Shown: piece by piece, positions 1 through 6,622 of the stretch
Position numbering within the stretch: position 1 is the stretch's first letter
Layout of the letters: every line of letters begins with the position of its first letter
Assembly (NCBI GenBank): GCA_934163035.1
Contig: CAKPJX010000027.1
Coordinates: 1-12,177, forward strand
Length of the DNA stretch: 12,177 bases
From: an uncultured Bacilli bacterium
GTDB taxonomy: Bacteria > Bacillota_I > Bacilli_A > RF39 > UBA660
Direction of reading: 5' to 3'
Program-made: the position numbers and the translations under genes
The notes under the pieces: generated by a model
Seen by the model: the letters and a program-made list of their open reading frames with translations, nothing else
The model's database searches: none
Told to the model about the DNA's origin: nothing

Positions 1-6
1 CATGAA

Positions 7-83
7 TGGTGGACCCTACAGGACTCGAACCTGTGACCGCCCGGTTATGAGCCGGATGCTCTAACCAACTGAGCTAAGGGTCC
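7..83 (-). tRNA. tRNA with CAU anticodon, probably tRNA-Ile2 (could be elongator Met)
   Basis: On the minus strand the sequence folds as a full cloverleaf. The acceptor stem is GGACCCT/AGGGTCC, the D arm GCTC..GAGC, the anticodon stem TCCGG/CCGGG with loop CTCATAA, and the T arm ACAGG-TTCGAGT-CCTGT. The discriminator is A at position 10 and CCA is encoded at 9-7. The anticodon CAU fits Met or the Ile2 species whose C34 is modified to lysidine by TilS to read AUA. C4-G69 and C5-G68 in the acceptor stem, plus overall likeness to Bacillus Ile2 as I remember it, favour Ile2. It does not look like an initiator: the first acceptor pair G1-C72 is intact and the anticodon stem lacks the three G-C pair run. 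Confidence 0.95.
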
Positions 84-94
84 ATTGCTATTTA

Positions 95-123
95 ATAATA
101 GCATAATTTTTTTTATCATGCAA
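95..123 (-). promoter_or_regulatory. Predicted promoter of the CAU tRNA
   Basis: TTGCAT (123-118), a 17-base spacer and TATTAT (100-95), preceded by TG one base upstream (extended -10). Transcription would start about 5 bases before the mature tRNA. The -10 lies inside the small inverted repeat GCTATT-TAAT-AATAGC (87-102). Confidence 0.5.
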
Positions 124-142
124 GGAAAAATGATAATTTTTT

Positions 143-178
143 AAAAAAATTTCTACAACTGTTTATAGATGTAGAAAT
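143..178 (-). terminator. Intrinsic terminator after the gene at 183-602
   Basis: A perfect 9-bp stem ATTTCTACA/TGTAGAAAT (149-157 with 170-178) with a 12-base loop is followed on the minus strand by a run of seven T. It starts 5 bases after the stop codon of the upstream gene. Confidence 0.85.
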
Positions 179-182
179 ATAA

Positions 183-602
183 TTATTTTTCTAGCATATT
201 TAGTAAATTGATTTTAAACATATCCTTCTCTGGATTTGTATTAGAGATCATTACACCTTTATATGTCGAAAGTTCAGCTCTATGTCCTTCATCTAAAATT
301 CCCTCTGGAGTTATGTTTGTTAATAAGATAATTCTTTTTTCTGTATACACTGTGTAATGTAATTTTATCTCTCCATGAACTTTGCAAAATAAATCATCTG
401 TTGGTAATTTCAACTCATAATTTAGAATCTTTTCTTTTTCATTAGAAGAACATTGTTTTCCTAAGAAATTTCCCTTTCTTAATTCTGGATAGTAGTTAAA
501 TGTTAGCTTTTTGTATGCCAACATGTTATACTTTCTTAATGATCTTTCCTTTTTTCTAAAATCGTTCTCATCCAAATATTCAAATATATATGTGCTATTC
601 AT
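183..602 (-). CDS. Unknown small soluble protein (139 residues)
   Basis: I do not recognise the family. The protein is mixed charged, with a basic patch FRKKERSLRKY near the N-terminus, a few cysteines and no membrane segment or signal peptide, so it is probably cytoplasmic. The frame is open further up, to an ATG at 659. That ATG lies inside the -10/start region of a consensus promoter (660-688), so it would not be within the transcript. The ATG at 602 has a G-run ribosome site (611-616) 8 bases upstream and gives a leader of about 50 bases, so I chose it. The gene is a single-gene unit between its own promoter and a terminator. The promoter sits in the last codons of the membrane-protein gene upstream. 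The upstream DNA shares a motif with the alpha-CTD-like gene at 6585-7571, which hints at a common regulator. Confidence 0.75.
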   Translation of the reverse strand: MNSTYIFEYLDENDFRKKERSLRKYNMLAYKKLTFNYYPELRKGNFLGKQCSSNEKEKILNYELKLPTDDLFCKVHGEIKLHYTVYTEKRIILLTNITPEGILDEGHRAELSTYKGVMISNTNPEKDMFKINLLNMLEK

Positions 603-659
603 ATATTCAACCCCCCAAATTATACGTTTAAAGGTCCCCTTCACCTTCAAAGTACACAT

Positions 660-688
660 ATTATATCATAAAAGCCTTATTTTGTCAA
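660..688 (-). promoter_or_regulatory. Consensus promoter for the gene at 183-602
   Basis: TTGACA (688-683), exactly 17 bases, TATAAT (665-660), with TG at the extended -10 position. The -35 overlaps the last sense codons of the gene ending at 677. Two direct copies of AGTCAAAA, 11 bp (one helical turn) apart, lie just upstream (709-702 and 698-691 on the minus strand). Confidence 0.85.
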
Positions 689-1810
689 GGTTTTGACTTC
701 ATTTTGACTAGCACTTGGCCTGCTCATTTGAGCTATCACATAATCGGCAATAGCTTCCACACTAACTGCCTCTGGATCGTTAGAATATACATAATCATTT
801 TCTGAATCACTCCATGGCTCTTCGTATTCATACATACCGCCATTATTATTTCCATAATCATCATCACTATAATCGTTACTGCTAGCACTTGTAGGTGCTT
901 CAGTAGTACGAGTAGTAGGTTCTTCATGATAACTAGGTGTTGTAGGTCGTGCCTCTGTAACATAATCATTGCTATCATAGTCATTTTGGCTTCTGGCAGT
1001 AGTTTGTTCCTGTCTACTGTATGTATATGGAGCTGTAGTTGATGGTGCGTTAGTAACCTGTTGTGTTGTAGTTGGAACCTCTGTTGTTGTCTGTTCTTTA
1101 GTTGTTTTTTCTTCTGTAATTGGTTCTTCTATTATTGGTTCTTCATCAATAGTATCATCATCTACATCTTCATCTGGATCGTCTATAACATATGATTGAG
1201 AAGTTGTTGAATTATTTTCTCTTGAATCAGGATTTATACCGTCAATTGATTTTTTAATTGTAGATACAGCACCTGCAATTGTTCCAGTTAATATTACGGC
1301 TAGCGCAATAGCAATACCTTTTTGCTTTCTGCTTTTTCTTAAATTTTTGATTCCTTCTATATCGTTTTCTCTGTCATCTTCTATATCATCTTCTACGTCG
1401 CTTTCTATATCATCTATTATGTCATCTTCTATATCATCTTCTACGTCGTTTTCTAAATCATCTATTATGTCATTTTCTATATCATCTTCTACGTCGTTTT
1501 CTATATCATCTTCTGAGAATCGTGGGTATAGTGGATTTACAGTGCTTTTTTGAAATGATTCGTAATTTTCTCTAAATTCTGCTGCATCAAGCATATAAAT
1601 ATATTTATTATTATATTTTCCTTCATTATAAAATGCTTCTATCGCTTTGCTATTTGGTCGTTCTTTTCTTAACTTATCACATGCATCATACCCATCGGCT
1701 ACGCTTCCCTGAATTGGATCAAGTCCCTCTTTAAAAACATATGAGCCATATAAATCTCCAGTTGTTTTATCACCATAGAATACAACATTTAATATTTTAC
1801 CTTTTTCCAT
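677..1810 (-). CDS. Single-pass membrane protein with acidic 16-residue repeats and Thr-rich outer region
   Basis: 377 residues, family not recognised. The order is: a globular N-terminal part (1-97); an acidic low-complexity block (99-152) built of a 16-residue unit of the type NDIIDDLENDVEDDIE; a basic stretch LRKSRKQKG (157-165); one hydrophobic helix (about 166-185, IAIALAVILTGTIAGAVSTI); then a Thr/Glu/Pro/Ser-rich region (200-310), a Tyr/Asp/Asn-rich part, and a short helical tail (348-362). The positive charges before the helix predict N-inside, C-outside, so the acidic repeat should be cytoplasmic and the Thr-rich part an exposed stalk. There is no LPXTG or signal peptide. AGGAGG lies 8 bases before the ATG. 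It is the second gene of an operon, 19 bases after the gene at 1830-2768, which has the same topology. The two may form a surface complex (inference). Confidence 0.8.
   Translation of the reverse strand: MEKGKILNVVFYGDKTTGDLYGSYVFKEGLDPIQGSVADGYDACDKLRKERPNSKAIEAFYNEGKYNNKYIYMLDAAEFRENYESFQKSTVNPLYPRFSEDDIENDVEDDIENDIIDDLENDVEDDIEDDIIDDIESDVEDDIEDDRENDIEGIKNLRKSRKQKGIAIALAVILTGTIAGAVSTIKKSIDGINPDSRENNSTTSQSYVIDDPDEDVDDDTIDEEPIIEEPITEEKTTKEQTTTEVPTTTQQVTNAPSTTAPYTYSRQEQTTARSQNDYDSNDYVTEARPTTPSYHEEPTTRTTEAPTSASSNDYSDDDYGNNNGGMYEYEEPWSDSENDYVYSNDPEAVSVEAIADYVIAQMSRPSASQNEVKTLTK
1379..1522 (-). repeat. In-frame 48-bp tandem repeat (about three copies) in the membrane-protein gene
   Basis: Units begin at 1379, 1427 and 1475, each with the shared core TTCTATATCATC followed by TTCTACGTCG (+ strand). 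They differ at a few bases, and a half unit follows at about 1355-1378. The period of 48 bp equals 16 codons, so copy-number change by slippage or recombination keeps the frame. Confidence 0.9.
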
Positions 1811-1829
1811 TTTCTTTTCCTCCTAATAA

Positions 1830-2768
1830 TTATTTATTTTCCTTTGTTTCACCAGTATATTTCCAGCCATTATCTAGTAAATCCTTATCATTATATGTGC
1901 TCCATCTTGTTGTTTTATAGCTTGATGATATTTTTTTCCTTTTTCGTAATGATTTGTAACATATTGCCCCATTTGATTCTCTTTTAATTTTTAATTCTAA
2001 CAAACAGTTTTCGTCATCATTACTGCATGATATATCATTTAATGTACAAGTTGTTTTTACCCAATCTGTCCATTCTGACCAATCACTAAGCCTTGTTGGT
2101 GTTATCTTTTCATATCTATATAATGTTTTTACTTTTTCTTCTTTAACTTCTTCTTTAGTCTCTTCTTTACTAGTCTCTTGTTTTTGGGCATCTTCTACAG
2201 ACTGTTTTATAGGTGTGTTTTCATCATATTCTTCATCGTCACCTTTTTCCTCTTTTGTCTCATCAGAAGATTTTTTAGTATCATCTTTTTCACATAGTTT
2301 TTTTCCTTCACAATATTCATATTGCCCAAAGTAAATTACATAGTATTTTTCGTCTGTTGCTGTTTTAAGATTGATTTTTAAAGCATAATCTTCATCCATT
2401 TTTGTTATTTGTATGTAACTGTCATTATAATCTACCTTATTATTCTTATCTTCTTTAAGAGATGTTATAATGCCCTTATCAATCATTTGATTGATATTCA
2501 TTTTTTCGTCTGTTGGTAAATCTTTATCATCATAGTAATTGAAGATAGAGGCTTTGATGATGTTAGAATTTTCTTTCATTATTTCACTAGAGTTAGTCTT
2601 GTTGTCAGCTTGGTCTTTATTATCCAATTTTGGCATAATAACTTTTACCATAAGATATATAACCAATATTATGATTAAAACTATTATTAAAAACCTAAAT
2701 AGTACTTTCTTTAATGAAAATCCTCTTTCCTCATATTCTTTTTCTTCATAATCCTCTTCTGTATACAT
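1830..2768 (-). CDS. Single-pass membrane protein with WxxWxxW/Cys-rich C-terminal module
   Basis: 312 residues, family not recognised. An acidic N-terminus (1-15) is followed by basic residues (FSLKKVLFR), one strong transmembrane helix (about 24-44) and an extracellular part: a small domain (65-160) ending with Cys153 and Cys159, a Glu/Lys-rich low-complexity linker (161-213), and a module starting at LSDWSEWTDW (Trp230, 233, 236) with Cys241, 248, 255 and 270. The W-x-x-W-x-x-W...C...C spacing recalls thrombospondin type 1 repeats and WSxW modules of bacterial surface proteins. This is a resemblance by eye only. Six cysteines outside allow three disulfides. The start has AGGGGG 6 bases upstream. 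It is the first gene of an operon with 677-1810, from a near-consensus promoter. Confidence 0.8.
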   Translation of the reverse strand: MYTEEDYEEKEYEERGFSLKKVLFRFLIIVLIIILVIYLMVKVIMPKLDNKDQADNKTNSSEIMKENSNIIKASIFNYYDDKDLPTDEKMNINQMIDKGIITSLKEDKNNKVDYNDSYIQITKMDEDYALKINLKTATDEKYYVIYFGQYEYCEGKKLCEKDDTKKSSDETKEEKGDDEEYDENTPIKQSVEDAQKQETSKEETKEEVKEEKVKTLYRYEKITPTRLSDWSEWTDWVKTTCTLNDISCSNDDENCLLELKIKRESNGAICYKSLRKRKKISSSYKTTRWSTYNDKDLLDNGWKYTGETKENK

Positions 2769-2797
2769 ACAATACCCCCTCTTCCAGATGTCTTAGT

Positions 2798-2826
2798 ATT
2801 CTACCACAAAACATCTTTTTTGTCAA
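2798..2826 (-). promoter_or_regulatory. Near-consensus promoter of the two-gene membrane-protein operon
   Basis: TTGACA (2826-2821), 17 bases, TAGAAT (2803-2798), with TG at the extended -10 position. The predicted leader before the ATG at 2768 is only about 23 bases and carries the ribosome site. Confidence 0.85.
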
Positions 2827-2901
2827 TATTTACTTACAAATATGACTAATATTAGATAGAAAAGGATGATTATATGTAAATTTTAAACTTTGTTTATGTA
2901 A

Positions 2902-3162
2902 CTAGTGTTTTTTCTTTATATTCACTATTGTCTCACCCACATTAAAATTGTTCAGACTATAGCTTTCAACTTTTTTATTTATTTTTAATGTTTTTGCAGT
3001 TTCTTGTCTTAAAATTCCGGTTCCAATTCCATGAATAATTATAACTCTTTCTTCTTTTAAGTTGTATGAGTCTTCTATAAACTCATTAATCAATATTCTA
3101 GCATAGTCTCTATCTACTCCATGTAAGTCTAATGTAGGTAGATTTTTATATAAGTTTATCAT
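2902..3162 (-). CDS. Stand-alone Smr-domain protein (possible nucleic-acid nuclease)
   Basis: The 86-residue protein is almost entirely one Smr domain, the module found at the C-terminus of MutS2. The signature LDLHG is at residues 11-15, the second motif HGIGTGILR at 44-52, and NVGETIV lies near the end. Smr domains have nicking endonuclease or RNase activity in several proteins. In this family His14 and the HGxGxG loop are the expected functional residues. There is no MutS2 core upstream, so this is the short, single-domain form. GGTGATG serves as ribosome site. It lies 51 bases after the transglutaminase-fold gene (3214-4266), probably read through from it, and no terminator is seen after it before the next promoter at 2826. 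Family call is firm; target and role are not known. Confidence 0.88.
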   Translation of the reverse strand: MINLYKNLPTLDLHGVDRDYARILINEFIEDSYNLKEERVIIIHGIGTGILRQETAKTLKINKKVESYSLNNFNVGETIVNIKKKH

Positions 3163-3213
3163 TTTACATCACCATATTAATTGTAATTAGTCTCTTTTAT
3201 TTTGTCCAATAAA

Positions 3214-4266
3214 TTATCTATATTTTTTTAGAGATTTTACGTGTCTTTCTACGTCGGCAATTTGTTCTCTTGATAAGGATGATGCTGGATATATTTTAGG
3301 ATAGTATTCTGAAGGATCAGGAGTATATGGCATAGGTTGTAGTAGACCACCCATGGTTAGACAACAATGATATAGCTTGTTGTGAATATTTATCCCCACC
3401 CAAGCATGTGGCTCTTGTTTTTTTGTCTTCCCATCTATTGTTACTGCATCCATTTGCATATCCCAATTGTTAAGTAGGACTCTCATTAGTCTAGCTTGTC
3501 CTTCACAAACACCTCTTCTTTTAATGTAAGTTCCATATGGTTTCGATTCCCATCCTGTGGCGGATCTTTTAAGCCTTTGCGCTCCATCAATATCCCTTTG
3601 TGTTTGCTCATGGGCAAATTGAATATTTAATTTATCTCGATCTTTTATGTGGTGATAAGCTAGGTAAACTTTATCAAAAGATGTTAGTTTTGAAGCGTCA
3701 TAGTGTCTTTCTATTCCATCAACATAATGTCTAACTACGTATTTTAATTTGTCAGTATCTTCTAAGACTTCAGGCTTTATTTTACCTCTTAAACTTCTTA
3801 AAACGTAATCACTTTCCCATAGTAATTTTTCTTCTGGCAATAAAATTTTTCCTCGTGCTTGTAATAGCCTTAAATCCTTAATCTTGGTTGGGTTTCTATC
3901 AACGGTCATATATAAAAGTGTTTTGTCATCATGTTGCCAATTTAGTTTATCCATTATTGCATTGTATGCTGGAAATGTCGAATCGGATAGTTTAAACTCT
4001 ACTCGCAAAAAATTCATACTCTTTATTTGTTTAATAAAATCGTATCTTAGCCAAAATTCATCATCATTTTCTACTGTGCCCTCATCATAGATAGTACATA
4101 TAATGGGCATAGAACTATTAATTTGTTTTATTTCTCTTAAAAACGTAGCAAACATATCTGATGATATTTGAAAACTAGTATGTCCTTGTACATTTCCTCT
4201 AGGCGTTGATGGTGCATTATCTATTCTTAGAATTTTCTTTTTAATAACATTTGAATATCTATCCAT
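3214..4266 (-). CDS. Transglutaminase/protease-fold protein with altered third catalytic position
   Basis: 350 residues, no signal peptide or membrane helix, so probably cytoplasmic. The C-terminal half carries the transglutaminase-like core: GVCEGQARLMRVLL (Cys254, preceded by RRG) and EPHAWVGI (His287). The third position, usually Asp in a strand such as WYHLDPT, aligns with LYHCCLTMGG, so it appears to be Cys301 or Cys302. The enzyme may therefore be inactive, use another acid, or act differently. The N-terminal part (1-170) is unassigned. In similar proteins the fold acts as cysteine protease, amidase or peptide cross-linker; the substrate here is unknown. GAGGGA lies just upstream of the ATG, and a promoter stands 24 bases ahead. 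The Smr gene follows after 51 bases. Confidence 0.72.
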   Translation of the reverse strand: MDRYSNVIKKKILRIDNAPSTPRGNVQGHTSFQISSDMFATFLREIKQINSSMPIICTIYDEGTVENDDEFWLRYDFIKQIKSMNFLRVEFKLSDSTFPAYNAIMDKLNWQHDDKTLLYMTVDRNPTKIKDLRLLQARGKILLPEEKLLWESDYVLRSLRGKIKPEVLEDTDKLKYVVRHYVDGIERHYDASKLTSFDKVYLAYHHIKDRDKLNIQFAHEQTQRDIDGAQRLKRSATGWESKPYGTYIKRRGVCEGQARLMRVLLNNWDMQMDAVTIDGKTKKQEPHAWVGINIHNKLYHCCLTMGGLLQPMPYTPDPSEYYPKIYPASSLSREQIADVERHVKSLKKYR

Positions 4267-4290
4267 TATATCCCTCTCTTTTGGCTAATT

Positions 4291-4319
4291 ATAATATCAT
4301 ATTTTTTATTGAATATCAA
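4291..4319 (-). promoter_or_regulatory. Predicted promoter of the transglutaminase-fold gene
   Basis: TTGATA (4319-4314), 17 bases, TATTAT (4296-4291) with TG at the extended -10 position. The leader would be about 18 bases and include the ribosome site. Confidence 0.6.
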
Positions 4320-4332
4320 ATTACAGTAATTT
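4318..4332. promoter_or_regulatory. Perfect 15-bp palindrome overlapping the -35 (candidate operator)
   Basis: AAATTACAGTAATTT is a perfect 7-1-7 inverted repeat whose edge overlaps the -35 hexamer of the promoter at 4291-4319. It has no T-tract on either side in terminator position, so a repressor site fits better than a terminator. The regulator is unknown. Confidence 0.4.
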
Positions 4333-4359
4333 TGTTGTTTGCTATGTAATGGATTATTT

Positions 4360-6207
4360 TTAACTATTTTTTATATAATTAATAATACTATCAATATCCA
4401 ATTCATAAGTTTTTTCTAATTCACTAACACTACCATGTTCAATAAATTTATCAGGATAGTTAAATGCTTTGAACTTAACGTTTTGAATAGACTCATCTAG
4501 TATTAATTCTTTTATACTACTGCTTAGTCCACCTATACAGGTACTGTCTTCAATTACAATAACATTTTTAGTTTTATTTATAGATTTAGCAATTAATTTA
4601 TTGTCTAGTGGTTTTAAAAATCTTACATTGATTAGTTCACTACTAATGCCATAGTCTTTTAGTTTTTGGCTTACTAAATAACCCCTAGCAGTCATATTGC
4701 CAATAGTTATTATTGATAGATCGCTACCTGTTACTATCTTTTCACCACGACCTAACTCTATTTTTTTATTTTTACATTTGATTTTTTCCTCACTACCTCT
4801 TGGATATCTAATGACAATTGGTCTATTTAATGTGAGCGCAAATTCCATCATATTTTCTAATTCATTAAAATCTTTAGGACACATGATTACAATATTAGGT
4901 ATTATCTTAAAAAATGATAAGTCATATAGGCCTTGATGAGTTTCTCCATCATTTCCTACACAACCAGCTCTATCTACGCACATGATGACGTGTAAGTCTT
5001 GCATACAGATATCATGTATCACTTGGTCATAGCCCCTATGGTAAAATGATGAATATATTGGTACAAATGGTATCATTCCATCAATGGCAAGACCACTAGC
5101 AAAAGTCAATGCATGTTGTTCTGCTATTCCAACATCAAAAAACCTATTTTCATATTTTTCTTTAAATAAAGCTAGGCCTGTTCCATCCTTCATAGCAGCA
5201 GTAACAGCAACTATATTTTTATTTTTAGCTGCAAGTTTGACTAATTTTTCACCAAAAACTGTAGAATAATCTTTTTTCTTTTTATTTATAACTTGACCAG
5301 TTTCTATATTAAAACTACTTATACTATGAAATTTATCTGGATTTTTCTCAGCAAATTTATACCCTTTCCCTTTTTTTGTTAAAACATGAATCAATATTGG
5401 TCCATCCATTTCTTTAGCTTTTTTAAATATAGATTCCATGTCTTCTATATTATGACCATCAATAGGTCCTAAATATGTAAATCCTATATCTTCAAAATAC
5501 ATTTTTGGTATGATTGCACTCTTTATAGCTTCTTTTGTCTTACTAATAATTTTAACGATACTATTACCTATAGCTGGAGTTTTACTAATTATTTTTTTCC
5601 ATTTATCATTGCTTTTTCTATATGATTTTCTACTTCTAAGCTTGGTTAAAAATTCATTTACCCCACCTACATTTTTTGATATACTCATTTCATTATCATT
5701 TAATACAACAATCATATTAGTCTTTGTACTGCCAACGTGATTTAGGGCTTCTAAAGCCATTCCACCAGTTAATGCTCCATCGCCTATAACTGCAATAACA
5801 GAATTATGTTCTTCTTTTATATCTCTAGATTTTGCAAGCCCCATAGCTGCTGAAATAGAAGTACTGCTATGACCTGTATTAAAGGAGTCTGTTGGTGATT
5901 CTTGATACTTAGGAAAGCCAGCAATACCATTATGCTGCCTTAATGTTTTAAATTTTTCTCTTCGGCCATTAATTATTTTATGTGCATAACTTTGATGCCC
6001 TACATCAAAAATAATTTTATCACTATCTAGATCAAAAACACTTTCTAAAGCAACTGTGAGTTCTATTACACCTAAATTACTAGCTAAATGTCCTCCACTT
6101 TTTGATACAACATCTAATATATACTTTCTTAATTCTTCACATAGTTTATATTTGTCCTCTATGGATAGTGTTTTTAGATCTTTATTACTGTTTATATTTT
6201 CTAACAT
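4360..6207 (-). CDS. dxs: 1-deoxy-D-xylulose-5-phosphate synthase
   Basis: Cytoplasmic thiamine-diphosphate enzyme that condenses pyruvate with glyceraldehyde 3-phosphate to DXP, the first step of the MEP isoprenoid pathway and a branch to thiamine and pyridoxal. 615 residues is the usual length. Diagnostic stretches are SKSGGHLASNLG (His40, counterpart of the catalytic His49 of E. coli), DVGHQSYAHKI (68-78), GDGALTGGMALEALN (142-156) with NDNEMSIS (170-177) forming the ThDP/Mg site, LGPIDGH (246-252), and DVGIAEQHALTFASG (358-372) with the catalytic Glu363. No domain is missing. GAGG lies 6 bases before the ATG. The gene stands alone here: no other MEP gene is in the window, and no convincing terminator follows before the promoter of the next gene. 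Confidence 0.98.
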   Translation of the reverse strand: MLENINSNKDLKTLSIEDKYKLCEELRKYILDVVSKSGGHLASNLGVIELTVALESVFDLDSDKIIFDVGHQSYAHKIINGRREKFKTLRQHNGIAGFPKYQESPTDSFNTGHSSTSISAAMGLAKSRDIKEEHNSVIAVIGDGALTGGMALEALNHVGSTKTNMIVVLNDNEMSISKNVGGVNEFLTKLRSRKSYRKSNDKWKKIISKTPAIGNSIVKIISKTKEAIKSAIIPKMYFEDIGFTYLGPIDGHNIEDMESIFKKAKEMDGPILIHVLTKKGKGYKFAEKNPDKFHSISSFNIETGQVINKKKKDYSTVFGEKLVKLAAKNKNIVAVTAAMKDGTGLALFKEKYENRFFDVGIAEQHALTFASGLAIDGMIPFVPIYSSFYHRGYDQVIHDICMQDLHVIMCVDRAGCVGNDGETHQGLYDLSFFKIIPNIVIMCPKDFNELENMMEFALTLNRPIVIRYPRGSEEKIKCKNKKIELGRGEKIVTGSDLSIITIGNMTARGYLVSQKLKDYGISSELINVRFLKPLDNKLIAKSINKTKNVIVIEDSTCIGGLSSSIKELILDESIQNVKFKAFNYPDKFIEHGSVSELEKTYELDIDSIINYIKNS

Positions 6208-6280
6208 ATATTACCTCATATATAAAACTTCTAACGCTAATGCCATGATTTATAAATTAATCATAACTTCATCTTTACTA

Positions 6281-6310
6281 ATCATATTAACATTTCGGAT
6301 TTCTCGTCAA
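6281..6310 (-). promoter_or_regulatory. Possible dxs promoter
   Basis: TTGACG (6310-6305), 18 bases, TATGAT (6286-6281), giving a leader of about 67 bases. An alternative is TGATATAAT (6355-6347), an extended -10 without a good -35, giving a leader of about 135 bases. I cannot choose with certainty. No known riboswitch fold is recognised between them and the ATG. Confidence 0.35.
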
Positions 6311-6434
6311 AAATTCATTCTCTACTTTTAATCATTTTGCTACAATATTATATCACTATTTAAATTTATTTTATATATTAAATAGAAGTCATAATTTTAT
6401 CCTCTTGTGATTATATTAGAGATTTCATTTATTT

Positions 6435-6458
6435 AAAAAAGAACTTTATTTGTTCTTT
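6435..6458 (-). terminator. Intrinsic terminator right after the small overlapping ORF
   Basis: Stem AAAGAAC/GTTCTTT (7 bp, 7-base loop) followed by three more T after the stem's own T run. It begins 5 bases after the stop at 6464. It would end the transcript of the alpha-CTD-like gene and the small ORF, which supports the small ORF being within that unit. The low GC content makes its strength uncertain. Confidence 0.65.
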
Positions 6459-6463
6459 AAAAA

Positions 6464-6622
6464 TTATGATATTTGTTCTAATTCTAGTTTTAGCAATAAT
6501 AATTCTTTTTTTTGAATTCTTAACTTTAAAATCTCATTATCATTTTTCGTACTTTCTATTGCTTTCTCTAGATATTTAATTTCCTCATTTAAGTGAAGTA
6601 AGAACTTTACATTGCTTTCCAT
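6464..6622 (-). CDS. Small coiled-coil ORF overlapping the end of the alpha-CTD-like gene
   Basis: 52 codons from ATG (6622) to TAA (6464), in the +1 frame relative to the gene it overlaps by 38 bases. The product is strongly helical and charged (for example NEEIKYLEKAIES, KKELLLLKLELEQ) and looks like a coiled coil. GAAGG lies 11 bases upstream, a long spacing, so translation may be coupled to termination of the upstream gene. A terminator follows directly. It could instead be the original C-terminus of the 328-residue protein, split off by a frameshift: the upstream protein also ends in a coiled coil, and the frame is open back to about 6640. I cannot decide between the two from sequence alone. 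Confidence 0.5.
   Translation of the reverse strand: MESNVKFLLHLNEEIKYLEKAIESTKNDNEILKLRIQKKELLLLKLELEQIS

Noticed and set aside
1347..1553. Plus-strand Ser/Ile-rich open frame across the 48-bp repeats
   Set aside because: It is the mirror of the acidic repeat on the other strand (Asp/Glu codons read as Ser/Ile) and has no ribosome site.
3180..3209. Possible separate promoter for the Smr gene (TTGGAC-N18-TACAAT)
   Set aside because: The predicted transcript start would fall at the edge of the ribosome site, the hexamers are weak, and read-through from the gene upstream is simpler.
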